NCBI GenBank assembly: GCA_964484065.1
Contig: CAZAEW010000007.1
Span: 32,957-96,956 of the forward strand
DNA length: 64,000 bases
Reading direction: 5' to 3'
From: JAEVLT01 sp964484065
Lineage (GTDB): Bacteria; Bacillota; Bacilli; Bacillales; Cytobacillaceae
The translations under genes and the position numbers were made by a program. The notes beneath the pieces were generated by a model. It made no database searches. It saw only the letters and a program-made list of their open reading frames with translations, and had not been told where the DNA came from. Positions 7,823 through 17,071 of this stretch are shown here, one piece after another (the first letter of the stretch is position 1; each line of letters opens with the position of its first letter).

Positions 7823-8581
7823 ATGATTAAAAAGCAGGTTATTCCGTGGATTGTTCCGGTCCTCCTGCTTGCCGCCTGGCAGCTGACCAGTCAATTTGGC
7901 ATTCTCTCCTCACGGGTGCTTCCCAACCCCATTGATGTGGTGAGATCAGCAATTGATTTGGCCAAATCCGGCAAGCTTTTTGACTACATTCGGGCAAGCA
8001 CAACCCGGGCAGTAATAGGATTTATCATTGGAGGAGGAATTGGTTTTCTTTTAGGCCTTTTAAACGGCTTGTCGCGGACTGCAGAAACATTGTTGGACAG
8101 TACAATGCAAATGATCCGCAACATCCCTCATTTGGCATTGATACCCATTGTGATTTTATGGTTTGGAATTGCCGAAGAAGCAAAACTCTTTCTTGTTGCA
8201 TTGGGGACCTTTTTCCCGATTTACTTAAACACCTTTCATGGAATTCGCACGGTTGACAAATCGCTTATCGAAATGGGCAATGTTTACGGTCTAAAAGGTT
8301 TTTCACTGTTTACAAACGTCATTCTGCCTGGAGCGCTGCCGTCCATCCTTGTTGGTGTGCGCTATGCATTGGGGATTACCTGGGTGACGCTGATTGTGGC
8401 GGAAACCATTGCCTCCAATTCAGGAATCGGCTATATGGCTATGAATGCGCGGGAATTTATGCGGCTCGATATCGTGGTATTAAGCATTATCCTTTATGCT
8501 CTGCTCGGCAAACTATCTGATTTCATTGCAAAAGCTGCTGAACAACAATTTTTAAAATGGCATCCATCTTATCAAAAGTAG
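7823..8581 (+). CDS. ssuC: Sulfonate ABC transporter permease SsuC
   Basis: 252-residue integral membrane permease with about six hydrophobic segments and the binding-protein-dependent transport (EAA) loop in the stretch GALPSILVGVRYALGITW, which contacts the ATPase. It works with SsuA and SsuB to import alkanesulfonates. AAAGGACG precedes the ATG. ssuB follows 12 nt later. Confidence 0.93.
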   Translation: MIKKQVIPWIVPVLLLAAWQLTSQFGILSSRVLPNPIDVVRSAIDLAKSGKLFDYIRASTTRAVIGFIIGGGIGFLLGLLNGLSRTAETLLDSTMQMIRNIPHLALIPIVILWFGIAEEAKLFLVALGTFFPIYLNTFHGIRTVDKSLIEMGNVYGLKGFSLFTNVILPGALPSILVGVRYALGITWVTLIVAETIASNSGIGYMAMNAREFMRLDIVVLSIILYALLGKLSDFIAKAAEQQFLKWHPSYQK

Positions 8582-8593
8582 AAGGGGGAGAGT

Positions 8594-9361
8594 ATGGTGG
8601 TGAATCATGAAGGAATTCTGGAAATCTCGCATTTGCAAAAATCATTCGGGCCTCATGAAGTCCTGAAAAATATTAACCTTACAGTGAACCAAGGTGAGTT
8701 TGTAGCCATTGTCGGAAAAAGCGGATGCGGCAAAAGCACATTATTACGGTTAATCGCCGGCTTGGAAACTCCAACAGCAGGAAAGATTTCCGCAGGCGGA
8801 ACCGAGCTTTCAGGGCGGAACGAACTGGCAAAAATCATGTTTCAGGACGGACGGCTCCTTCCTTGGAAAAAAGTTCTGAAGAACGTAGGGATCGGCTTAA
8901 AGAATGATTGGGAGGAACGTGCCAAAAAAGTATTGGAACAAGTTGGCTTGGCTGACAGGGCCAATGATTGGCCATTTGTATTATCCGGGGGGCAGCGACA
9001 AAGGGTGGCGCTTGCTAGGGCGCTTGTTCATGAGCCGGAATTGCTGTTATTAGATGAGCCTCTTGGAGCACTCGATGCTTTGACGAGAATTGAAATGCAG
9101 CAGTTGATTCAGGACTTGTGGCTGAAAAATCGCTTTACGGCTGTTCTTGTCACCCATGATGTAGAGGAAGCGGTGGCCCTTGCTAATAAGGTTGTACTCA
9201 TCGAAGAAGGAGAAATCGTCCTTGTTCATCCGGTTAAACTGCCATTTCCCCGCAAACGGGAGCATCCTTTATTCTCTTCCACAGTAAACTACATCCTAAG
9301 CCGAATTCTCGGAAAAGATCAATATCCGGAAACAGAGATAAGATTAACAAAAGTAGATTGA
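8594..9361 (+). CDS. ssuB: Sulfonate ABC transporter ATP-binding protein SsuB
   Basis: 255 residues. Walker A is GKSGCGKST (41-49), the Q-loop is in KIMFQDGRLLPW, the ABC signature is LSGGQRQR (130-137), Walker B is LLLLDEPLGALD (about 150-161), and the switch His is in VTHD. The FQDGRLLPW variant of the Q-loop is typical of the nitrate/sulfonate/taurine importer ATPases. The ATG at 8594 follows AAGGGGGAGAG. It is the last gene of the cluster, closed by a bidirectional terminator. Confidence 0.94.
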   Translation: MVVNHEGILEISHLQKSFGPHEVLKNINLTVNQGEFVAIVGKSGCGKSTLLRLIAGLETPTAGKISAGGTELSGRNELAKIMFQDGRLLPWKKVLKNVGIGLKNDWEERAKKVLEQVGLADRANDWPFVLSGGQRQRVALARALVHEPELLLLDEPLGALDALTRIEMQQLIQDLWLKNRFTAVLVTHDVEEAVALANKVVLIEEGEIVLVHPVKLPFPRKREHPLFSSTVNYILSRILGKDQYPETEIRLTKVD

Positions 9362-9381
9362 TGGATCTTGGCCTATACAAA

Positions 9382-9413
9382 AAAGTCCCAAATCTCCACT
9401 TTTGGGACTTTCC
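9382..9413. terminator. Bidirectional terminator between ssuB and the GGDEF/EAL gene
   Basis: A perfect 11 bp stem, AAAGTCCCAAA (9382-9392) with TTTGGGACTTT (9401-9411), has A- and T-rich flanks and lies between convergent genes. Confidence 0.85.
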
Positions 9414-9417
9414 ATTG

Positions 9418-11250
9418 CTAAGAAATTTTCAAAAAGAACCTTTTTTCTAGTTCAAAAGGCGTTAGGGGCTTACTAAAATAAAAGCCTTGGCCGACCCGGC
9501 AATTTAACAGCAGCAGATGATTAAGCTGCTTTTCGGTTTCGATGCCTTCAGCGATTACGTTTAAGCCTAAAATACTTCCAATCTCGATAATTGTCATAAT
9601 TAATAGATTATCTTTAGGATTCTTAAACAAATCGTTAATGAAGGATTGATCTATTTTCAGAGTATCAATTGGCAAGTCTTTGAGAATATTTAGGGAGGAA
9701 TAGCCTTTTCCAAAATCATCAATGGAAATGCCAACACCAATTTTTTTTAGTGAATCTATGATTGGAATTGCTAATTCAGGATCTGCAATTACATTTTCAG
9801 TAATTTCAATTTCAAAGTACTTCGGATCAATATGAAAAGCATCAAGGTTGGAGCGAATAGCCTGAACTAATTCCTTATCGCGGAATTGCCTTGCCGAAAC
9901 ATTCACAGACACTTTTAAAACAGGATAACCTTGATTCTGCCATACTTCCATCTGGTGTAAAACTTCGCAGATAACCCATTTACCGATTTCAATGATTAAT
10001 CCGGTTTCCTCCGCTATCGGAATAAATTCGACCGGCGATACCAGCCCTAAAACCGGGTGCTTCCAGCGAACGAGGGCCTCAAGACCAACCATTTCAAAAT
10101 TATCCAAATTGAATTTAGGCTGATATAAGATAAATAGTTCTTCATTCTTGATCGCTTTTCTCAATTCAGCCTCCATCATTGCTTCTCGTTCTTGCTGCAA
10201 TTCAAGTACCATATTAAAAAATTTATACGTATTCTTACCCTCTAATTTCGCATAGTACATCGCGGTATCTGCTAATTTTATTAAGTCAATGATCTGATCT
10301 GTGTGATTTGGGTAAGCGCTGATCCCAATACTTGCTGTGATGAAAACCTCAATCCCATTAATAAAATAGGGTTCTTTTATTTTCTTTAATATGTCACTTG
10401 CAAGATTTTTTATAAAAGAAATATTTGTGTTCATGACGATGACAATAAATTCATCTCCGCCATGATGGTAAACGTTAATATACTCATTTTTAAAGGAAAC
10501 GAGCCTTTTGGAAACATTTTTTAATAATTCATCTCCAGCATCATGACCATAATTATCATTTACCAGCTTAAAACGATCTAAATCTATGAAAAATAGACAG
10601 GTTTCCTTTTCTGCTTTTTTGATGGCGGTTAGGTCGGTAAGAAGCCGCCGGCGATTTGGCAAATCAGTCAGGTCGTTATGCTCCGCCGTGTATTTCATGT
10701 ATTCTTCATAGCTCTTTTGTTCTGTTATATCCCTTACCACGCAAACCGTATTCTGCGATTCTTTCATACGTGATAAAGTGATTTCCTGGGGGAAAGTTGT
10801 ACCATCTTTCCTTAAGCCGATTGACTCACCTTTCCAATGACCGGCTTTTAATAATTGGGGGAGTGCCGTGTTTTCAAGTAACTCTGCGTTGTCTTTTTGA
10901 TAACAATGGCGCCAATTTAACGATAAAAATTCCTTTTTATTAAAACCGTATAATTCGGAAAGTGCTCCATTAACAAATACAAATTGTCCTGTCTCATTAA
11001 GAATTCCAATTGGTTCCCCAACAGAATCCAAGGCATATGAATAATCCAGTAAAACGGTTTTGGCTGAACCCAGTTCTTTTTTTGAATGCCGATATTTATC
11101 AAACTGATATCCAATAAACCAGCCAATTGCTCCGTTGAAAAGAACCGACAGGATTGCCGTAAATGAGAAATTTCTTGAAAAAATAAAACTTCCGGCAATG
11201 TTAAAAATGATGACAATTGCGCTTAAAATCACCCGCCATGTATATCGCAT
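9418..11250 (-). CDS. Membrane PAS-GGDEF-EAL cyclic-di-GMP protein
   Basis: 610 residues from the start at 11250. Two transmembrane helices (about residues 7-25 and 31-48) are followed by a PAS domain (about 70-185), a GGDEF domain with an intact GGDEF motif, and a C-terminal EAL domain. The EAL domain keeps its catalytic set: EALVRW, the Asn in SVNVSARQF, EITENV, IDDFGKGYSS, LKIDQ, EGIE and GQGF. It could therefore both make and hydrolyse c-di-GMP, or use GGDEF to sense GTP (inference). The frame extends to 11301, but AAAGGTGA before the ATG at 11250 is the better ribosome site. It is monocistronic and convergent with ssuB. Confidence 0.92.
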   Translation of the reverse strand: MRYTWRVILSAIVIIFNIAGSFIFSRNFSFTAILSVLFNGAIGWFIGYQFDKYRHSKKELGSAKTVLLDYSYALDSVGEPIGILNETGQFVFVNGALSELYGFNKKEFLSLNWRHCYQKDNAELLENTALPQLLKAGHWKGESIGLRKDGTTFPQEITLSRMKESQNTVCVVRDITEQKSYEEYMKYTAEHNDLTDLPNRRRLLTDLTAIKKAEKETCLFFIDLDRFKLVNDNYGHDAGDELLKNVSKRLVSFKNEYINVYHHGGDEFIVIVMNTNISFIKNLASDILKKIKEPYFINGIEVFITASIGISAYPNHTDQIIDLIKLADTAMYYAKLEGKNTYKFFNMVLELQQEREAMMEAELRKAIKNEELFILYQPKFNLDNFEMVGLEALVRWKHPVLGLVSPVEFIPIAEETGLIIEIGKWVICEVLHQMEVWQNQGYPVLKVSVNVSARQFRDKELVQAIRSNLDAFHIDPKYFEIEITENVIADPELAIPIIDSLKKIGVGISIDDFGKGYSSLNILKDLPIDTLKIDQSFINDLFKNPKDNLLIMTIIEIGSILGLNVIAEGIETEKQLNHLLLLNCRVGQGFYFSKPLTPFELEKRFFLKIS

Positions 11251-11507
11251 AACATTCACCTTTCTTATTTTGAGGTGCATGAATTTTATGAATGGGGCCA
11301 AGTCTTCACCTTTATATTAGTCTTAAATAATTGAATATTCAAATACTTGATTAGCTTAAAAAGTCTTCATTATTTAAAACAAGGAAAAGCGGTAGGGATT
11401 TACGGAATGATATGTTAGGATAATGATATAAAAAACTCGCCGATTGACGAGCCTTAAGCGGAAGATTAGGCACAGCAGATAACAGTAAAAACAATGGGGG
11501 CAAACGT

Positions 11508-12545
11508 ATGTACAGCTTTAAGAATGATTACAGTGAAGGAGCACATCCGCAAATATTGACTGCACTAATTGAATCCAATTACGAACAGGAAGAGGGGTAT
11601 GGGGAAGACCGGTATTGCCGAAAAGCTATTGAACAGCTAAAGAAGATAATCGGCCGAAGTGATGTTGATATTCACTTTTTGACAGGAGGGACGCAGACGA
11701 ATCTGACGGCATTATCAGCTTTTCTGCGGCCGCATGAGGCTGCAATCGCAGCAGCATCGGGGCATATTGCCACACATGAGACGGGCGCCATTGAAGCGGT
11801 CGGACATAAGGTTATTACGGTTGAAGCAGCTGATGGAAAGCTTGCCCCTTCACATATAAAAGCCGTCCTTGATGCCCATACGGATGAGCATATGGTGAAG
11901 CCAAAGCTTGTTTATATTTCTAACTCGACCGAAATTGGTTCTATTTATTCAAAAAAAGAATTAGTGGAATTGAGCGAATTCTGTCATGAAAACAATCTAA
12001 TTTTGTTTATGGACGGTGCCAGGCTGGGCTCAGCACTGTGTTCCGCGGAAAATGATTTGAAGCTGACGGAAATTCCCGGCCTTGTTGATGCTTTTTATAT
12101 TGGCGGAACGAAAAATGGGGCACTGATCGGAGAAGCATTAGTCATTTGCCGTGAATCTTTAAAAGAGGATTTTCGCTATTTCATTAAACAAAAAGGAGCG
12201 CTTCTTGCAAAAGGAAGATTACTGGGGATCCAGTTTCTTGAGCTGTTCCGCGATAATCTTTATTTTGACCTGGCTCTTCATGCCAATAAAATGGCTGAGT
12301 TAATAAGAAATGAAATGGGATTAGCAAATATTGCTTTTTTGACTCATTCACCTTCGAATCAACTTTTCCCGATCCTGCCTAACTCGGTAATCAACGAGCT
12401 GCAAAAGAATTATTCATTTTTAATCTGGGAGAAGATGGATGAAGAACACTCAGCTGTCCGTCTTGTTACTTCATGGGCAACGAAGGAAGAAAAGGTACTC
12501 GCTTTTATTAAGGATCTAAAAAAAGTGCTTTTAAGTATAGGTTAG
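11508..12545 (+). CDS. Low-specificity threonine aldolase / beta-eliminating lyase family PLP enzyme
   Basis: 345-residue fold-type I PLP enzyme of the threonine aldolase family, which cleaves L-threonine or related beta-hydroxy amino acids to glycine plus an aldehyde. The start MYSFKNDYSEGAHPQIL, the substrate-pocket GGTQTNLTAL, FMDGARLGSAL with the PLP-contacting Asp, and GGTKNGA with Schiff-base Lys202 are all present. GGGGGC precedes the ATG. An aldo/keto reductase lies 37 nt downstream and may be cotranscribed. Substrate specificity cannot be read from the sequence. Confidence 0.85.
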   Translation: MYSFKNDYSEGAHPQILTALIESNYEQEEGYGEDRYCRKAIEQLKKIIGRSDVDIHFLTGGTQTNLTALSAFLRPHEAAIAAASGHIATHETGAIEAVGHKVITVEAADGKLAPSHIKAVLDAHTDEHMVKPKLVYISNSTEIGSIYSKKELVELSEFCHENNLILFMDGARLGSALCSAENDLKLTEIPGLVDAFYIGGTKNGALIGEALVICRESLKEDFRYFIKQKGALLAKGRLLGIQFLELFRDNLYFDLALHANKMAELIRNEMGLANIAFLTHSPSNQLFPILPNSVINELQKNYSFLIWEKMDEEHSAVRLVTSWATKEEKVLAFIKDLKKVLLSIG

Positions 12546-12582
12546 CAGCATACCTATTTTGCAAATATAGGAGGTTTAAATG

Positions 12583-13419
12583 ATGCCGGTAAATTTAAAA
12601 GATACAACAACATTACATAATGGCGTGAAAATGCCATGGGTCGGATTAGGGGTTTTTAAAGTAAAGGACGGGGATGAGGTTATCCAGTCGGTAAAAGCCG
12701 CATTAAAGAATGGATACATTAGCATTGATACCGCTGCTGTTTATGATAACGAAGAAGGCGTTGGCCAAGCCATCAGGGAATCTGGTGTTCCCCGCGAGGA
12801 ACTGTTTATTACCACAAAGCTTTGGAATTCCGATCAAGGTTATGAGTCAACTTTAAAGGCTTTTGAAACCAGCCTGAACAAGCTTGGTCTGGATTATGTG
12901 GACTTGTATTTAATCCACTGGCCAGGCAAAGATAAATACAAAGAAACGTGGAGAGCTTTCGAGAAGCTTTACAAAGAAGGACGCGTCCGTGCGATTGGCG
13001 TAAGCAACTTCCAGATTCATCATTTAGAAGATTTAATAAGTTCCGCAGAAATAAAACCGATGGTAAATCAGGTTGAATTCCATCCGCATTTAACCCAAAA
13101 GGAGCTTCTGGCATTCTGCAAAAAAGAGGGAATTCAACTTGAAGCTTGGTCGCCATTAAAACGGGGCCAGCTTTTAGATGAGCCTGTCCTTAAGGAGTTA
13201 GCTCAAAAATATCGTAAATCTGTCGCCCAAGTGATTTTGCGCTGGGATCTTCAACTTGGTGTCGTTACGATTCCAAAATCGATTAAAGAACACCGAATTA
13301 TCGAAAACGCTGATATTTTTGATTTTGAATTATCACAGGAGGATATGGACAAAATCGATTGTCTGAATCAGGATAGCCGTTCTGGATCACATCCTGATAC
13401 CATGAGCGTGGGTTTTTAG
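12583..13419 (+). CDS. yvgN: Aldo/keto reductase, YvgN-like glyoxal/methylglyoxal reductase
   Basis: 278-residue NADPH-dependent aldo/keto reductase, very close to Bacillus YvgN as I remember its sequence (LHNGVKMPWVGLGVFKV, IHWPGKDKYKETWRAFEKLY, IPKSIKEHRIIENADIFDFE). The catalytic tetrad is D49, Y54, K79 and H112. The enzyme reduces reactive dicarbonyls such as methylglyoxal. Two adjacent ATGs exist (12580 and 12583). AGGAGG at 12569-12574 has better spacing to the second, and YvgN begins with a single Met. Confidence 0.9.
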   Translation: MPVNLKDTTTLHNGVKMPWVGLGVFKVKDGDEVIQSVKAALKNGYISIDTAAVYDNEEGVGQAIRESGVPREELFITTKLWNSDQGYESTLKAFETSLNKLGLDYVDLYLIHWPGKDKYKETWRAFEKLYKEGRVRAIGVSNFQIHHLEDLISSAEIKPMVNQVEFHPHLTQKELLAFCKKEGIQLEAWSPLKRGQLLDEPVLKELAQKYRKSVAQVILRWDLQLGVVTIPKSIKEHRIIENADIFDFELSQEDMDKIDCLNQDSRSGSHPDTMSVGF

Positions 13420-13433
13420 ATAAGTAAATGAAT

Positions 13434-13477
13434 AATGGGCCAGCCTCTTCTATTTGATAGCAGCGGGCTGGCCCATT
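13434..13477. terminator. Convergent terminator overlapping the end of the UvrC-like gene
   Basis: A perfect 12 bp stem, AATGGGCCAGCC (13434-13445) with GGCTGGCCCATT (13466-13477). It serves yvgN. The right arm encodes the last residues (MGQP) of the minus-strand gene that ends at 13450. Confidence 0.75.
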
Positions 13478-14532
13478 AGTTGTTTGATGGCACCATCTAA
13501 TTTGACATGATCGAATTGAAGCCATTCTTCAGGAATAATCTTAAAGCTGCAGGCGCCGCTTTTTAAATAACTATAGATGATTTGTGCTTCATCTATTTCT
13601 TCTTTGCTGATTTTTACCGGGGAAGAAAGTCTTTTTTGCTTAAAATGATGGATCATATTCATCTTAATGGCTGTAACCAAATCATCATTTTCAAGAGAGA
13701 ATGTCTCACTGGAAAGCAGATTGTTTCTTTTAATCAGAAAGAGTTTAAATGAACGGTCGGTTAAATACTCGAGAATGGCGATATTGTTATCTGCTTCAGC
13801 AAATTCAATCACTTTTTCTTTATTTATAAGAGCGTTTAGTGCCTCAATATAATCTCGGTACTTTGTTGCCGCAGTAAAATCAAGATTCTCCGAAGCCTCG
13901 ATCATCGCTTTCTTCATTTCATCCAGGACGCCACGGTCCGTTCCATTTAGCAGTTGGATAATTTTATGAATAATATGGCGGTACTGCTCAGCTGCTGAAT
14001 CATCGAAACATACCCCGATACATAATCCAAGAGAATAGTTCAAGCAAGCGGTTTTTCGATTCGAGTGGTTATGGCAATGGATCTTATAAAATTCTTTTAA
14101 CCCCAGGATTGCTTTTTCAGCGGTGCGTTTGTTGATATAAGGCCCGAAAATGAGCGTTTGCTTATTGGGAATAGGAATATTGACTGCTTCTAACCTTGGC
14201 AGCCTGTCATCCATTCGGATGGTAATGAACGTATACGATTGCGGATTTTTCATTTTTTTATTAAAAAAAGGCTTTATTTCCTTGATCAGCTTACATTCCA
14301 GCATAAATGCTTCGAATTCAGTATCTGTAAGGAGATAGTCAAAATCGTTTATGTTGTTTTTTAGCTTGATAGTCTTTTGTGAATGGGCTTGGGAATGTTG
14401 AAAATAAGTTTGAACCCGCCTCTTGAGATTTTTGGCTTTTCCAACATAAATGATATTGCCATTACGATCTTTCATTAAATAGACCCCAGGGCATGAAGGA
14501 AGATTTTTTACCTTTTCTTTTATTTCTGACAT
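13450..14532 (-). CDS. GIY-YIG nuclease, UvrC N-terminal-half protein (Cho-like)
   Basis: 360 residues from the ATG at 14532 (ribosome site GAGGAATT). The N-terminus is a GIY-YIG endonuclease (LPSCPGVYLMKDRNGNIIYV, then GKAKNLKRRVQTYF) as in UvrC. The middle has FGPYINKRTAEKAILGL and the Cys-containing CLNYSLGLCIGVCF region, then a UVR-like helical pair (LDFTAATKYRDYIEALN). The C-terminal RNase H-like nuclease and HhH domains of a ~600-residue UvrC are missing. It is therefore a single-nuclease paralogue like E. coli Cho, which makes the 3' incision in nucleotide excision repair. It is not degenerate and is probably functional. Confidence 0.85.
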   Translation of the reverse strand: MSEIKEKVKNLPSCPGVYLMKDRNGNIIYVGKAKNLKRRVQTYFQHSQAHSQKTIKLKNNINDFDYLLTDTEFEAFMLECKLIKEIKPFFNKKMKNPQSYTFITIRMDDRLPRLEAVNIPIPNKQTLIFGPYINKRTAEKAILGLKEFYKIHCHNHSNRKTACLNYSLGLCIGVCFDDSAAEQYRHIIHKIIQLLNGTDRGVLDEMKKAMIEASENLDFTAATKYRDYIEALNALINKEKVIEFAEADNNIAILEYLTDRSFKLFLIKRNNLLSSETFSLENDDLVTAIKMNMIHHFKQKRLSSPVKISKEEIDEAQIIYSYLKSGACSFKIIPEEWLQFDHVKLDGAIKQLMGQPAAIK

Positions 14533-14622
14533 ATGAATTCCTCTTTCAGAGATGATATAGGGATGCCACATTTTTGTAATAGAAGACATGTTTTATTTTA
14601 TTATAAAGGGTCTGTGTTCTTT

Positions 14623-14877
14623 ATGAACGACGATTTCGTGGAAACCGAACAGCAAAACGTCGCTCATCGCCTAAATGAACGACGATTTCGTGGAAACCGA
14701 ACAGCAAAACGTCGTTCATCGCCTTAATGAACGACGATTTTGTGGGAGCAAGGCAGCAAAACGTCGCTCATCGCCTAAATGAACGACGACTTTGTGGAAG
14801 CAAGGCAGCAAAACGTCGCTCATCGCCTAAATGAACGACGATTTTGTGGAAGCAAGGCAGCAAAACGTCGTTCATCA
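14623..14877. repeat. Array A: five tandem 52 bp palindromic units
   Basis: Units begin at exactly 14623, 14675, 14727, 14779 and 14831. Each contains ATGAACGACG near its start and CGTCGCTCAT or CGTCGTTCAT about 26 nt later, forming a 10 bp stem extended by ATTTTG/CAAAA. The array lies between the divergent UvrC-like and iron-permease genes. The same core recurs in the array at 36881-37412. Confidence 0.95.
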
Positions 14878-15008
14878 TCCATACAAACGATGTTTCCTTG
14901 AAATCTGTCTTTGTTTTTCTTTTTTCCTGAATAAAAAATATCCTTCCTTATTAGGTTTGTTCCTTTTATCCTAATTATCCTCCACCCCAAGCAAAAGTAA
15001 ATTTCTAA

Positions 15009-15071
15009 TTGACAATCATTATCATTTAAAATAAACTTATAACTAGCTAATAAGAATGAAAATCATTATCA
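15009..15071 (+). promoter_or_regulatory. Promoter with two Fur boxes upstream of the iron permease
   Basis: TTGACA (15009-15014) and TAAACT (15032-15037) are 17 bp apart. A Fur-type box TGACAATCATTATCA (15010-15024) overlaps the -35 element and spacer, and a second, TGAAAATCATTATCA (15057-15071), lies downstream of the -10. Both closely match the TGATAATNATTATCA consensus, so repression by Fur-iron is expected. Confidence 0.85.
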
Positions 15072-15114
15072 TTACAAAAAGTACAAGCAGGAAATTCATC
15101 GGGGGGTGAATCCA

Positions 15115-16611
15115 ATGAGGAAAGATCTGTTTCTATTATTCTTTACCATGCTATTTATTATTGGATTGGGAATACATAGTCCGGCATTCGCTGCCGGAAA
15201 TTCTGCAGCTGATATAAAAAAGGCTGAGGTTTCTGTAGATAAAGCGATTGAACAGGCTAAAGCCGGAGATCTCGCAGCATCACAGAAGTCCTATGAACAA
15301 TTTAATAAAAACTGGCGGCAAATTGAAGGAGGAGTAAAAGCAGATTCAGGAGCCGCCTATCGAGATATCGAATCCAATATGGGGAAAGTCGTTTATGCTT
15401 TTACTTTAAAAAAGCAAAACGAGATTTCACAAGCATTGGAAGGGCTAAAGACGGTAAATGAGAAATTTGCCGAAGGCGGATATCCAAAGGAATCGGGATT
15501 TACGAAAGAGGATATCTCTCTGGACGATTTTATTATCCTTTTGCAGCAGACAAAAAAGGAAATGAAGGACGGGAACCAGAAACAAGCTCTTGAAATGATC
15601 AAACAAGCAAGTGACAGCTGGTTAAGTGTAGAAGGGACAGTAGTTGCCCAATCAGCTTCTGTTTACAGTGATTCGGAGCGGGATTTAGTTTCAATTCAAG
15701 CCATGCTTAACGCCAATCCGCCAAACTTTAAACAAGCGGATCAAACCATCACCAGCATGATTCAATATCTCTCCCCACTGGCCAACAAATCTCAATACAC
15801 CTATTGGGATGCTGCCATGATTCTGATTCGCGAAGGCTTAGAGGCTCTTCTGGTAGTAATCGCTCTCATGTCTTTTGTCAAAAAATCGGGAGATGGCAAA
15901 GGCAAAGGGTGGATCTGGGCAGGTGTATTGGGAGGTTTGACCGTCAGCATTATCTTAGCAATTATTGTTAAATTTGTGATTTCATCAGGGGCATTTGGCA
16001 ATAATAATGCACTGATTGCCGGCTGGACAGGAGTTTTTGCGGCCGTCATGCTGCTGTATATGAGCTATTGGCTCCACAGCCAATCGAGTATTGCGGACTG
16101 GAACCGCTATATTCGGGAAAAAAGCCAAACAGCCTTAACAACCGGAAAATTAGTTTCATTAAGTATTCTTGCATTTCTGGCCGTATTTCGCGAAGGGACA
16201 GAAACCGTATTATTTTATATCGGAATGGCAAGCCAGATTAAGCTTCAAGCTCTATTACTAGGATTTCTTATTGGGGCCGGAATACTTGCGGTACTAGCTT
16301 ATTTAATGATTTTTGCCGGACTGAAACTGCCGCTGCGGCCATTCTTTATGGTTTCCAGCATTATCGTTTTCTACCTGTGCATTAAATTTGCCGGTATGGG
16401 AATTCATAGTCTGCAATTGGCAGGACTGCTGCCGACAACGAATGCACAAAACATTCCAAGTATCGAATTTTTTGCACTTTACCCATCATGGGAAAGCGCG
16501 GTCCCTCAAATTGTTTTAGTTTTGGCTGCAGTTATTACCCTTACTTCGAAAAAAAGCAAAACGAAAAAAATGGCGGCAGCCAAATATAGAAAGGCAGGAA
16601 ATCAAACATGA
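15115..16611 (+). CDS. efeU: FTR1/EfeU-family high-affinity iron permease with extracytoplasmic N-domain
   Basis: 498 residues. A signal peptide (about 1-26, ending PAFA) leads into ~200 residues of extracytoplasmic helical domain, then about seven membrane helices of the FTR1 family. The two signature REGxE motifs are present: REGLE at 239-243 and REGTE at 359-363. Their Glu residues carry iron. Bacillus YwbL has the same architecture. The frame opens at a GTG at 15106, but GGGGGGTG fixes the ATG at 15115. The promoter carries two Fur boxes, so iron repression is likely. The downstream lipoprotein gene overlaps by 4 nt; no EfeO- or EfeB-like gene follows. Confidence 0.9.
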   Translation: MRKDLFLLFFTMLFIIGLGIHSPAFAAGNSAADIKKAEVSVDKAIEQAKAGDLAASQKSYEQFNKNWRQIEGGVKADSGAAYRDIESNMGKVVYAFTLKKQNEISQALEGLKTVNEKFAEGGYPKESGFTKEDISLDDFIILLQQTKKEMKDGNQKQALEMIKQASDSWLSVEGTVVAQSASVYSDSERDLVSIQAMLNANPPNFKQADQTITSMIQYLSPLANKSQYTYWDAAMILIREGLEALLVVIALMSFVKKSGDGKGKGWIWAGVLGGLTVSIILAIIVKFVISSGAFGNNNALIAGWTGVFAAVMLLYMSYWLHSQSSIADWNRYIREKSQTALTTGKLVSLSILAFLAVFREGTETVLFYIGMASQIKLQALLLGFLIGAGILAVLAYLMIFAGLKLPLRPFFMVSSIIVFYLCIKFAGMGIHSLQLAGLLPTTNAQNIPSIEFFALYPSWESAVPQIVLVLAAVITLTSKKSKTKKMAAAKYRKAGNQT

Positions 16612-16982
16612 AAAGACTAACATCAATTGCCATGTCAATTGGGATCGGGGCTGTAATTTTGCTTGCAGGCTGCGGTGGCGGAGATAACAAGGTTTCCAAT
16701 GGTGTCAATAAAATGCTGGATACAACGGAACAGCTCTCCAAAGCGATTGACAGCGGCGATCAGGCAAAGGTGAAAAAAGTAGGGCCGGAATTAGAAGATC
16801 AATGGTCTTCATTTGAAGATGATGTAAAAAAAGACAATAAGGAGCTTTATGAGAAAGTGGAAAAATACCTCGACCCGACGATTGCCGGATCGGAGGCAGC
16901 CAGTCTTGATAAAGAGGCATTAAATAAGTTGAACAACCAGTTAAGGAGTGCACTAAAAGAATTAGCTGTGAAAACAAAATAA
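16608..16982 (+). CDS. Small lipoprotein related to the N-domain of the adjacent iron permease
   Basis: 124 residues with a lipoprotein signal (lipobox LLAGC, Cys22). The mature part is helical and acidic. Its segment KAIDSGDQAKVKKVGPELED then QWSSFEDDVK resembles the extracytoplasmic repeats of the upstream permease (KAIEQAKAGDLAASQKSYEQ then NWRQIEGGVK). Start and stop overlap (ATGA), so translation is coupled. A role as surface-tethered iron-binding partner of the FTR1 permease is inference. No known family name comes to mind. Confidence 0.8.
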   Translation: MKRLTSIAMSIGIGAVILLAGCGGGDNKVSNGVNKMLDTTEQLSKAIDSGDQAKVKKVGPELEDQWSSFEDDVKKDNKELYEKVEKYLDPTIAGSEAASLDKEALNKLNNQLRSALKELAVKTK

Positions 16983-16994
16983 GTCAAACACCTT

Positions 16995-17032
16995 AAAAAG
17001 CCGTTTCCAAAGTAAAGAGGAGACGGCTTTTT
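16995..17032 (+). terminator. Terminator of the iron permease operon
   Basis: AAAAAGCCGT (16995-17004) pairs perfectly with ACGGCTTTTT (17023-17032), and the stem can extend inward through CC/GG. Confidence 0.8.
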
Positions 17033-17071
17033 ATTATGATATCGATCACTTTGTATTTTATCTTCTTACTC

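Noticed and set aside
14623..14877. Possible CRISPR array
   Set aside because: Units are contiguous 52 bp tandem copies with no unique spacers and no cas genes. The same holds for the arrays at 23887, 36881 and 63914.
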